64,000 nt of DNA from contig JAZQLQ010000026.1 in NCBI GenBank assembly GCA_045542735.1, positions 372,001 through 436,000 of the forward strand, given 5' to 3'. Origin of the DNA: UBA2882 sp045542735. Its GTDB lineage: Bacteria; Bacillota; Clostridia; Lachnospirales; Lachnospiraceae. The notes below the pieces were generated by a model. That model was not told where the DNA came from and made no database searches. It was given only the letters and a program-made list of their open reading frames with translations. Below, in pieces: positions 52,411 through 60,490 of this stretch; position 1 is the stretch's first letter; every line of letters begins with the position of its first letter. Both the position numbers and the translations under genes were made by a program.

Positions 52411-54523
52411 AAGCTCATATTTAGACCCATCTGCAATTCAAAACCAATGTGAAAATGCAATACAAATTCTAAATAGCGATATAGATGCTTTACAAATGTT
52501 GGATCATAGTCTGGACGGCTTTGCAACTAATAATGAAATAATGAGCAAATCCTTTAATACACTAAAACAGCAGCTCGGTGATTATAAAACTGTTACCCAG
52601 GCTATTTGTATGGCGCATGAGTCAGATAAGATGGATTATGAATCTTTAAAAGGCGCAGTTGCAGAAGCAGACGGAGTTTTAGATGGAAATATCATAATAA
52701 CAAATATGGAAAAGGCAAAAGAAGATTATGAGGAAAATTTGAGAAAAGAACAAGAATATAGAGCGATGGCATCTAGCACATATGCCATGTTGATTCCGGG
52801 AGTTATGCAAAATTATTTGGGGATGGCACAGTCTCAAATGGTTGAAGCAGAAAAAAACAAACAAATATATGAAGAATGGAAATTGAAAGAAGAAACCTAT
52901 GACAATATAGGAAGTGCAACAAATGGTCTATTTTCAGCTAGTGCAGGTATGCGTTCGGCAATAAATAGCGCAATAGAAGGAATTGCCGGAAGTTTCAGTG
53001 TTTATGAAGGGGCATATGTGCCAAATATAAATGCTCTATGGAGGAGTGAAATTGATAATGCGAGAATAGTTATGGTAGAACAACAATTGAAAAAAGAGGG
53101 AATTGAAGAAAAAGAAATCCAGAATATGATAGAACTGGGATTTACATATGAACAAGTATGGAGGTATTACCAGCAGTGTATTACCCAGCAAGATAAAGAA
53201 TTCTTTAAACAACTATTGATTGGAACAGAAGAAAGTTATATTAGAGCGTTTCAGATTAATCCTGATGAAATTACGGGTGGAATGACAATTTTTATGGCAG
53301 ATTATTCATCTAGCCTTTTAAATTTGAATGATACTGAACTAGTGTTTGAAGGTGAATCGACGCAACAGGTTACACAATTTAATAATGCAGTATTAGCGGC
53401 AGAAAGTGCTTATTTGGATCAACAAGGGAATCTTACAAATATGAAATATAGGGATGTATATTTAGAACGATTAAATATTGCAACCCAATATTTGTTATAT
53501 AAAGATGCAGAGAAAATAGCTTTATCAGAATTAGTAAATGAAACAGATAAATCTTTGTATCAGAAGTATGATGAAAGGAAGGCTATGGCAATGTTGTGGG
53601 CTTCAGAAAGTGTCACAATGCAGAAATTAAGGAATTGTTCATATGAAGCGCAAGATCATAGGTGCCAAATCGTGGATTTGAATTACACAGAATCCGATTT
53701 GACATATAAATTAGAACATTATTCCCCATTTCATCAAGAGAATGTGTATGAAGAAGTAGAAGTTAAGTATTATCAGGATCCTACTACGTATAACTTACAA
53801 GATAAAATAGAACAGTTTAAAAAATTTGAAGAGGCACAGGATAATTTAATGAAAGATTTTTCATGTAATCTCATTAAGAATGCGGCAAAGACTTTAATTA
53901 GTTCTATATCTCCGGAAATGGCAATGGTAATAAGTTTAACATCTATGATTGAAAATGGAGCTGCGGGTTCAATTACAGGTTTGGATAGTTTAGCATCAAC
54001 AGAAGTTGGAAAACTAGCACTGAATGAGGGCAATATTGTTGTAGCAGATTCGATTAATGCGTGTGTAGCTTGGTGCAATCTTCAAACTAATATGGATGAC
54101 TTAAATAAACAAGACTACTTAGAAATGTTTGGTTCATTTACAACATATAGTATAAACGGAGAATCTGGTGTATTACCAAGTGTTTCTAATGAATTGTGTA
54201 TGTCGGGAGTATATGATCCAGATATACTGGGCAAAAAAATAGCTTGGGAGAGACAAGGTGTAGATGCATGGCTTAATTATGGATATGCACAAAATTTGAC
54301 GTGTGCAGAAGATATAATGAGAGAGATTGATGTGGAATCAATAGATGAAGATACTATAAAAGTGATAAAAAGTGTGTTGTTTGGACAGGAAGGTATGTTT
54401 GAAACAATTCCTATGAATGAGATTAATATAGCTATTAGTGAAATTAATCGAACTATTATTAAGCAAGAAGGAACTGAAGGTGAAGGTAATGAAATGGAAA
54501 CGTTGAGTGATCAGTGGGATTAA
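52403..54523 (+). CDS. LXG-like T7SS effector candidate
   Basis: A 706-residue protein with no signal peptide. The first 230 residues are helical and contain the L-x-G pattern (SLDGFATNNEIMSKSF, about 43-60) and a long coiled coil (MEKAKEDYEENLRKEQEYRAM), like LXG targeting domains. The rest is unfamiliar; two weakly hydrophobic stretches appear (about 505-530, SISPEMAMVISLTSMIENGAAG). No known toxin motif was recognised, so a pore-forming or enzymatic role is open. Context supports export: essC and two small partner-like genes lie just before, and a candidate immunity gene 27 bases after. Confidence 0.6.
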   Translation: MNRSSYLDPSAIQNQCENAIQILNSDIDALQMLDHSLDGFATNNEIMSKSFNTLKQQLGDYKTVTQAICMAHESDKMDYESLKGAVAEADGVLDGNIIITNMEKAKEDYEENLRKEQEYRAMASSTYAMLIPGVMQNYLGMAQSQMVEAEKNKQIYEEWKLKEETYDNIGSATNGLFSASAGMRSAINSAIEGIAGSFSVYEGAYVPNINALWRSEIDNARIVMVEQQLKKEGIEEKEIQNMIELGFTYEQVWRYYQQCITQQDKEFFKQLLIGTEESYIRAFQINPDEITGGMTIFMADYSSSLLNLNDTELVFEGESTQQVTQFNNAVLAAESAYLDQQGNLTNMKYRDVYLERLNIATQYLLYKDAEKIALSELVNETDKSLYQKYDERKAMAMLWASESVTMQKLRNCSYEAQDHRCQIVDLNYTESDLTYKLEHYSPFHQENVYEEVEVKYYQDPTTYNLQDKIEQFKKFEEAQDNLMKDFSCNLIKNAAKTLISSISPEMAMVISLTSMIENGAAGSITGLDSLASTEVGKLALNEGNIVVADSINACVAWCNLQTNMDDLNKQDYLEMFGSFTTYSINGESGVLPSVSNELCMSGVYDPDILGKKIAWERQGVDAWLNYGYAQNLTCAEDIMREIDVESIDEDTIKVIKSVLFGQEGMFETIPMNEINIAISEINRTIIKQEGTEGEGNEMETLSDQWD

Positions 54524-54550
54524 TTGTACATATAAGGAGAATAGGTTTGT

Positions 54551-55576
54551 ATGAAAAAGACAAGACGAATATTAAAAGTAATAATAGTGTTGGTTATCAT
54601 ATTAAGTACTGTTGGAAGCGTAATCTATTATAAAAATGAAAAAGAAAAGATAACATATAGTGAGAAGATAGAAGCGGTTTTATATTTTGAACAAAGTGAT
54701 GGAGATGAATGTAGATGTATGGTTGTAGAAGATGGGGCACGAGAAATTCAAGAAAGGGTATATGACAACCATTATATTTACTTATGGAATATCAAATATA
54801 AATTAGATCAAGGGGGAATATTTACAAATGAAATAGATTATGCAACTTGCGAATTGTATGATTTAAATACTAGGGAAAAGACTGGTGAGTTGGATATTAA
54901 GGAAATTCTTAGACCATATTTTAAGAACGGAATGTATGTGGATTGGGACCTGGGATTAAGACAAGTTGGTACTGGAGAACCGTACATTATGATGTTTGTA
55001 AAGAAAAATCAATATGGCGCTTTTCATGATGGTATTTTATATATCAATATTCGTACGGGAGAGACTGTTGTAGTATGGGAAGAGCCTGAAGACCAGGCAA
55101 CAAATGAGATGGCAAAATCTGTTATATACAGTGGTTATATAGAAGGACAAGGACAGAGAAGAGAAGCGTTTTGGAAGATGATAAAAATTCTCAAAGATGA
55201 TGAAATTGGATTGCTCAAAAAGAATGGGTTAAAATATTTTGAAGATCACTTTGATGAAAATACATTTTATATAGATGCATCAGATACTGCAAGATGTCAG
55301 ATTAGCATAAGAGGCGATGCAATGCCAATGCAAAATCAGCAGTTGTATGGAATGTTTCCGGGGTTAAAAGCATATCAAGGGAATGAAGAAGTATGGGTTG
55401 ATATTTATTTTCAATATTATCCATCAGCAGAAGATATCCTCTCCCTCCTTATGGAAGATGGACAGGAAATATCCTACGAAGGATGTGTGCTCCCGGCAGA
55501 ATTGTCAATCGATGGGCAGAGTCATGATATTCATAGCTTTGAAGAATATGTACAGTGGAGAAAACAGGAGGAATAA
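54551..55576 (+). CDS. Single-pass membrane protein with shared C-terminal module (paralogue C), candidate immunity protein
   Basis: A 341-residue relative of the genes at 43344 and 44424. A basic start and one membrane segment (about 8-26, LKVIIVLVIILSTVGSVIYY) precede an outer domain with KDDEIGLLKKNGLKYF and LYGMFPGLKAYQGNEE, and the shared tail SAEDILSLLMEDGQ to EEYVQWRKQEE. It lies directly after the LXG-like gene, the usual place of an immunity gene, and its domain would face the zone where a re-entering toxin acts. Alternatively it is a T7SS accessory protein. The end of the gene carries AGGAGG, which serves as ribosome site for the next gene. Confidence 0.65.
   Translation: MKKTRRILKVIIVLVIILSTVGSVIYYKNEKEKITYSEKIEAVLYFEQSDGDECRCMVVEDGAREIQERVYDNHYIYLWNIKYKLDQGGIFTNEIDYATCELYDLNTREKTGELDIKEILRPYFKNGMYVDWDLGLRQVGTGEPYIMMFVKKNQYGAFHDGILYINIRTGETVVVWEEPEDQATNEMAKSVIYSGYIEGQGQRREAFWKMIKILKDDEIGLLKKNGLKYFEDHFDENTFYIDASDTARCQISIRGDAMPMQNQQLYGMFPGLKAYQGNEEVWVDIYFQYYPSAEDILSLLMEDGQEISYEGCVLPAELSIDGQSHDIHSFEEYVQWRKQEE
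55427..55576 (+). repeat. 150-base 3' cassette, copy C
   Basis: The final 150 bases of the gene at 54551, about 95% identical to copy A (44217-44366) by my count, more than 11 kb away. The match stops sharply where the diverged gene bodies begin. Confidence 0.85.
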
Positions 55577-55582
55577 AGATAA

Positions 55583-57577
55583 ATGATACAAAAGCATAAG
55601 TCTGTATTGGAAAAAGTAGTATGGGGTATGCTGGGCGTTTTCTTACTTGTTAGTGCTTTTTTCATAGGAAGATTTAGTAATACGAGTGGGAATATCAGTG
55701 AGAGTGCCACTGTAAGTGGTGCTGATATATTGGCAGGGAATGCAAAACAAGTCAATATCAAGACGATAGCGGTTGTGAATGCAGATGCAGGTACTTACGT
55801 AAATGATGAATACATCAATTACGCAGGACGTATGCTGAATTTTCTGGATGAAAATTATGTGATGACCAATATAGAAAGTGCCAGAAACGGTGTTGAGAAT
55901 GGGACTTATGCAGCATACATTTTGATTCCTTCATCTTTTTCGGACAATCTGGTGAGCTTAAACCGGGTGCCGGAAAAAACAGGACTGGAATATGCCATCA
56001 ATGATAATTTGATTGAAGAAAGAAGAGTAGAAACAATCTATCGGATTGTGGATTTTGAACGTCAACTCAATGAAGAAATGAGTTATATGTATGTGGCATC
56101 TGTTTTAGAACAGTTTCATGATGTGCAGGATGGGGCACAAACAATTATGGACAATGATGTAAAGGAAACGGAGATCATTCTTGCAATACAGGCAGCAGAT
56201 TTGATTGAAATGGTTCCGGTTCCGGAAATTCTCTATGTTGATTATAGTGTAGAACCTCTGGATGTTACGGATTATAACAACAAAAATGAAGAAATTATAT
56301 CCGAGATCGATAGTAGTTATGTCTATTTTATTAGTCTTAGCGAAGAGGATATGGCAAATTTGCAACAGCAAGGGACTGAACTTACAACGCAGTGGGAAAA
56401 TATGGAAGCCTCCATACGGAATGTGGATTTTAGTGTGGATGCCGAGGGAAATACAATCAGCGAAAATGGGTTGGATGAACTGGAAAGTTGGTTGAATGAG
56501 TATAATAACGTCACATTGGTTGCATACGAGAATGAGACAATTACATATTTAGATCAAATGTCTGTATCCATGAATGATTGTGCCAATGAATTTGATGGAG
56601 CAATCAATGAATACAACAATACTTTGGAAGTTGGTAAGAATAATGCAGTGGCAGAACTGATGATGCAAATCGAAGAAGCGAAAGAAGGTAATGGAACTGT
56701 TAATGCATATGATATCAAATTGATTTTGAACCGAAACATTGAACCGTTTGAAGGAAGTATATATGAAGGAACAGACAAAGAGACAACCATGTCCCTTTGG
56801 TTGCGTGCTGAAAGTCGAAGGATACAAAGGCACGTAAATGAAAAACAGTTATATCAAATTCCTCGTATTACTATTAACGAGATGATTGAAGTTATTGAAC
56901 AGAAAATCGTAGCGCCGTTGATGGAGCAGGCAGAGATTAAGAAACAGGCACTGATAGAACAATATGAGGCAGAAAAAATAGAATTAAGTAAGTACAATAC
57001 AATGCTTCTTGAGTATGACCCGTTGGAAAATATAGACGAATCGGTTATACAAGGCTATATAGGCGATATGCAGGAAAATAATACAACTATGCATGTGGTT
57101 ATCGCCGAAAATTATGAAGATAACATGGAATATGTTGAAGATGTGTATGAAACAACCGAAGAGAATGTATCTACACTACAAGAAAATATTTATGAATCAC
57201 AAGAGGCATCTGATTTAGCAGTAGAAAATGGACTGGAAGAAGCCAAAAGTTTAAAAAGCAGTACCAGTGAGACCAATCAATTGTTACTGGCTGATTTCAA
57301 AGCAAAATTACCGTATACCAGAATCGGTATGGTTGACAATACGCAGGTATATGACTTTATTGTTGATCCGATCAAATTGGAATACAGTGAAAGCGATGAT
57401 AGTAAGTATGGAACCGTTGGTGGGCAATCTAATGTGCTGCTTGCTAAAGAGAATATTATAGAAAGTAATCCGACTATGGGTTGGATAATCGGAATTATTC
57501 TTGCAGCTTCAGTAATTGGAATGATTGTAATGACAATTTGGAAGAAAAATGAAACAGAAATAGAAGGAGATTTGTAA
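55583..57577 (+). CDS. EsaA/YueB-like T7SS membrane receptor (short form)
   Basis: A 664-residue protein with one N-terminal membrane segment (about 12-30, WGMLGVFLLVSAFFIGRF), a large outer region and one C-terminal segment (about 635-656, MGWIIGIILAASVIGMIVMTIW). The outer start resembles the YhgE/Pip-type domain (KTIAVVNADAGTYVNDEYINYA, NGTYAAYILIPSSFS), and coiled coils follow, as in EsaA/YueB. It lacks the several C-terminal segments of Staphylococcus EsaA and is shorter. EsaA dimers form the extracellular shaft of T7SSb, and its place before the EssA/EssB-like genes supports the same role. Confidence 0.78.
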   Translation: MIQKHKSVLEKVVWGMLGVFLLVSAFFIGRFSNTSGNISESATVSGADILAGNAKQVNIKTIAVVNADAGTYVNDEYINYAGRMLNFLDENYVMTNIESARNGVENGTYAAYILIPSSFSDNLVSLNRVPEKTGLEYAINDNLIEERRVETIYRIVDFERQLNEEMSYMYVASVLEQFHDVQDGAQTIMDNDVKETEIILAIQAADLIEMVPVPEILYVDYSVEPLDVTDYNNKNEEIISEIDSSYVYFISLSEEDMANLQQQGTELTTQWENMEASIRNVDFSVDAEGNTISENGLDELESWLNEYNNVTLVAYENETITYLDQMSVSMNDCANEFDGAINEYNNTLEVGKNNAVAELMMQIEEAKEGNGTVNAYDIKLILNRNIEPFEGSIYEGTDKETTMSLWLRAESRRIQRHVNEKQLYQIPRITINEMIEVIEQKIVAPLMEQAEIKKQALIEQYEAEKIELSKYNTMLLEYDPLENIDESVIQGYIGDMQENNTTMHVVIAENYEDNMEYVEDVYETTEENVSTLQENIYESQEASDLAVENGLEEAKSLKSSTSETNQLLLADFKAKLPYTRIGMVDNTQVYDFIVDPIKLEYSESDDSKYGTVGGQSNVLLAKENIIESNPTMGWIIGIILAASVIGMIVMTIWKKNETEIEGDL

Positions 57578-57993
57578 TGGCTAATCCCAATTTGGAGTTT
57601 GATCCGTCTACCTTGAATGATAGAGGTGATAGTTATTCTTCTCTAACAGATTTGAATGGAATAGAAGTGTTTACACTAAAGTTTGAAGATAAGGTTGAAT
57701 CTGTAAATCAACAACTTGCCGAATATGAAGTATTTTTAGCGCAGCAACCGTTTGCGGGAAATATGTCTTATGATGCCAGTGATGAACAGATTGTTTCCGG
57801 TTTGTTTTTGCAAAATACTTTTACAAGCATAAAAACAGAAGAAACAAATATACAAGGTGCGACAGGACTGTATGTGGCTGTGGTGGCGTTACTGTTTGGA
57901 ATCTTTTTGGGAGCACTTATGACATATTGTCGAAAAAAGACACAAAGGTTAGAAGAGGAAAAAAGATATATTAATAATCAATATAAAAATTAG
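57577..57993 (+). CDS. Small single-pass T7SS protein, possible EssA counterpart
   Basis: A 138-residue protein with a soluble N-terminal part, a region reading AEYEVFLAQQPFAGNMSYDASD, and one membrane segment near the C-terminus (about 93-113, GLYVAVVALLFGIFLGALMTY), then a basic helix. It overlaps the EsaA-like stop by one base (TAATG). EssA of T7SSb is of similar size and has a C-terminal membrane helix, and no other EssA candidate is in the locus. There is no clear sequence match, so this is a position and topology call. Confidence 0.5.
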   Translation: MANPNLEFDPSTLNDRGDSYSSLTDLNGIEVFTLKFEDKVESVNQQLAEYEVFLAQQPFAGNMSYDASDEQIVSGLFLQNTFTSIKTEETNIQGATGLYVAVVALLFGIFLGALMTYCRKKTQRLEEEKRYINNQYKN

Positions 57994-58006
57994 CAGAGGT
58001 GTTTGA

Positions 58007-59110
58007 ATGAAAAAAACAAAAGATATTTTGTCAGAAAATGTAAAGAAATCTCATTTGCAGGCAAACAGTAATTATGATTACAAGAAAATTCAAATGGCAG
58101 GGGAACATTTTCTGGCTTTGGAATGGGAAGAACAGGAGGAAGAAATCTTATTTCATTATGATGTTACAAGAATGACCCTGTTTTCGGAAGTATCAAAAGA
58201 AGAACAGGTTGTTGTCTTCAATTTGCTTATAAGAGCGGCAGATTTTGAAAAGGATATAAAGGAATATGGATTTTCCGTAAAGCCTGAAAATATGTATTAC
58301 AACTCCAATGGCAGGATATGTATTAAGCAGAGAGATGTAAATCCGGTAAAGAAAGAAGACTTTCTCAGGGAATATAAAGCTTCCATAGCGTGTTTGTTGA
58401 CGGAAGAATATACTTTTGATGATTATATGGTGGGTGGTGAGGAACTTTACAAAAAGACTCCTATAACGTCATGGTTATTTGATATGGAGAATACAGAAGC
58501 AATTGTGGAGCATTTGGAGGGACTAAAGGAAGCGTATCTAAAAGAGCAAAAGCAAAAAATGATTTTAGTAAATAGACGCGGAAATGTTCTTTTAAAGTCA
58601 TCAGTGGTCGTTTTGGCTATTATTTCAATTTTATTAGGAGTATATAGCGGTATACAGTTCTTTTATGAGATTCCATATTTAAAGGCAGTGACAACTGCTG
58701 ATAATGCGTATATAGAAAATAATAGTATTGCATTAATTGATGCGCTTAAGTCTGTTTCTGTGGAACGGATGGACAAGCATCAGAAATACATATTGTCGAG
58801 AGCTTATCTGCAAAGTGAAAATCTTGCAGATGAGCAAAAAAAGAATGTACTGGAAAAGTTGACGTTATCAGCCAATGAAAAAGAATTGGAATATTGGATT
58901 TATCTGGGGCGTTTAGATGTAGTGATGGCTGAGGATCTTGCATTGCAATTGTCAGATGATGAGTTACTTCTTTATGCTTATATGAAAGAAAAAGCACAAA
59001 TCCAAGCGGATACAACAATTACCGGAACAGAAAAGGAACAGAAATTACAGGGAGTGCAGACGAAGATAGATAATTTGGCAGAAAAATATGATTTGAATGA
59101 AGATCAATAA
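58007..59110 (+). CDS. essB: T7SSb component EssB (YukC)
   Basis: A 367-residue protein. The cytoplasmic N-terminal half resembles the pseudokinase fold of EssB/YukC (FLALEWEEQEEEILFHYDVTRMT, FSVKPENMYYNSNGRICIKQRDV). One membrane segment (about 196-222, SSVVVLAIISILLGVYSGIQFFY) is followed by a helical outer domain with LSRAYLQSENL. EssB is an essential part of the T7SSb channel and binds EssC and EsaA. It ends 56 bases before esxA; the gap contains a weak hairpin (about 59115-59137). Confidence 0.88.
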   Translation: MKKTKDILSENVKKSHLQANSNYDYKKIQMAGEHFLALEWEEQEEEILFHYDVTRMTLFSEVSKEEQVVVFNLLIRAADFEKDIKEYGFSVKPENMYYNSNGRICIKQRDVNPVKKEDFLREYKASIACLLTEEYTFDDYMVGGEELYKKTPITSWLFDMENTEAIVEHLEGLKEAYLKEQKQKMILVNRRGNVLLKSSVVVLAIISILLGVYSGIQFFYEIPYLKAVTTADNAYIENNSIALIDALKSVSVERMDKHQKYILSRAYLQSENLADEQKKNVLEKLTLSANEKELEYWIYLGRLDVVMAEDLALQLSDDELLLYAYMKEKAQIQADTTITGTEKEQKLQGVQTKIDNLAEKYDLNEDQ

Positions 59111-59166
59111 GGTTAACAAAAGCAAATTGCTTTCGTTATAAAACAAAGGAAAAGGAGGAAAATAAG

Positions 59167-59460
59167 ATGGCATTACAAATGGTTTTTGAGGATGTGATTG
59201 CTCAGGGACAGGGAATTGCTAATCGTTCACAGGATGTTGTAGAACTTCAGAATTGGCTTAATAATGTAGTCAATGAACAACTTCCGTCTATTTGGCAAGG
59301 AAGTGGTTATGAAGGCTTTGCAGTAAGAGTGGCTGAGATGGCTCCCAGTTTCGATGCAATGAGACAGCTGATTGAAGACATTGGAAATGGTGTTGTACAA
59401 AATGCAACTCAGTATCAGGAATTTGATCAGGCTGCCGGAACAGCTAACAGAGGAAATTAA
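59167..59460 (+). CDS. esxA: WXG100 protein EsxA
   Basis: A 97-residue secreted helical-hairpin protein needed for T7SS function. W43-Q-G45 in the turn (SIWQGSGYEGF) is the WXG motif and Y83-x-x-x-D87 (YQEFD) near the end is the secretion motif. The ribosome site AAAGGAGG is very strong, and hairpins lie both before and after the gene, fitting an abundant transcript. It is between essB and esaB, a normal T7SSb neighbourhood. Confidence 0.95.
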   Translation: MALQMVFEDVIAQGQGIANRSQDVVELQNWLNNVVNEQLPSIWQGSGYEGFAVRVAEMAPSFDAMRQLIEDIGNGVVQNATQYQEFDQAAGTANRGN

Positions 59461-59466
59461 TAATGA

Positions 59467-59493
59467 GGGGGAAGGCTATATGTGCTTTCCCCC
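59467..59493 (+). other. Stable hairpin between esxA and esaB
   Basis: GGGGGAAGGC (59467-59476) pairs with GCTTTCCCCC (59484-59493), with one G-T pair and a seven-base loop. No T-run follows (AAAATGGG), so it looks like a transcript stabiliser or partial stop that would keep esxA message above that of the genes after it. Confidence 0.6.
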
Positions 59494-59511
59494 AAAATGG
59501 GAGGATGCATC

Positions 59512-59742
59512 GTGCTAATATTAACAATTAGAGATAAAAAGAAAGATATGGATATAATGGTGCGACCGGATCAAAGAATCGGAGATGTATTGCAGATTTT
59601 AAAAGAGAATGGAAAAATTTGTTTTGTAAATGAAAGCATGACGATTTATTCAATAAGAAAAAAGGAATATATCAATTCGAAAATGACATTCCAACAAAGC
59701 TTAATATATTCCGGAGATATACTGGTTTTGAAAAATGAGTAA
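59512..59742 (+). CDS. esaB: Ubiquitin-like T7SS protein EsaB (YukD)
   Basis: A 76-residue beta-grasp protein (LILTIRDKKKDMDIMVRPD, then IGDVLQILKENGKI and YSGDILVLKNE), matching the YukD/EsaB pattern and size. EsaB is a cytoplasmic component or regulator of T7SSb. I start it at GTG 59512, seven bases after GGGAGG; the in-frame ATG at 59482 lies inside the hairpin. Its end is 19 bases before the response regulator start. Confidence 0.85.
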   Translation: MLILTIRDKKKDMDIMVRPDQRIGDVLQILKENGKICFVNESMTIYSIRKKEYINSKMTFQQSLIYSGDILVLKNE

Positions 59743-59761
59743 ATTTAAAGGAAATAGTACA

Positions 59762-60490
59762 ATGTTTAAAATTGCGATTTGTGATGATGATGAAAGGATT
59801 ACCAAGGAAATAGAATCTTTACTGTTAGAGTGTGGTAGAAAATATGGTGTAAAGCATGAAATCACTGCGTTTTATGATGGAAAAGAACTGGAAGAAAGTA
59901 TTTTACAGGGAGAACGCTATACAATTATTTATTTGGATATAGAGATGAAACAGCAGAATGGATTGGTAACGGCTTCTAACATACGTAAATTAGATGAAAA
60001 GGCCTTTTTAATATATATATCTGTATATGAACAATATATTGAGGAGATTTTTGAGGCAATTCCATTTCGTTTTATAAAAAAACCAATTGATAGCCAGCGA
60101 TTTTTAGACGTATATGGATTAGTTTATAAGAAATATCAAAACACATATATGTCAATTAACTGCAATTTCAAAAAAGAAATTAGAAAAATATTTTTAAATG
60201 ATATTTTGTATTTTGAAAGTAGCGGAAGATATATATTAATTAAGTACAGAAATGGTACGCAGGAAAATTTTACGGGAAAAATTGAAAATATAAGTATGGA
60301 GTTAGAAAAAAGAAATGCTCCATTTTTACGAATTCATCAATCCTATTTGGTAAATTTTAATGCAATTATAAGAAGGACTCGATTAGAAATGTATTTGGAA
60401 AATGGACAAATGTTGCCAATAAGTAGAGGAAGAAAAAAGGAAATTGATGATGCGTATTGTGTACTGATGGGTGGTGAGATCATTGGATAA
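59762..60490 (+). CDS. agrA: AgrA-type LytTR response regulator
   Basis: A 242-residue regulator. The receiver domain has the acidic pocket CDDDE (8-10), phosphate-accepting D59 in IIYLDIEM and the lysine in FRFIKKPID. The C-terminal LytTR domain (about 135-235; ILYFESSGRYILIKYRN, FLRIHQSYLVNFNAI, PISRGRKKEID) binds spaced direct repeats. I prefer the ATG at 59762 (MFKIAICDDD) over 59735. It is followed, with overlap, by an AgrC-type kinase, and agrD/agrB come next, so it is the output of a peptide-sensing circuit. Confidence 0.88.
   Translation: MFKIAICDDDERITKEIESLLLECGRKYGVKHEITAFYDGKELEESILQGERYTIIYLDIEMKQQNGLVTASNIRKLDEKAFLIYISVYEQYIEEIFEAIPFRFIKKPIDSQRFLDVYGLVYKKYQNTYMSINCNFKKEIRKIFLNDILYFESSGRYILIKYRNGTQENFTGKIENISMELEKRNAPFLRIHQSYLVNFNAIIRRTRLEMYLENGQMLPISRGRKKEIDDAYCVLMGGEIIG

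Noticed and set aside
59467..59493. Hairpin after esxA as a rho-independent terminator
   Set aside because: It is followed by AAAATGGG rather than a T-run, and esaB, agrA and agrC lie downstream without another promoter that I can see.
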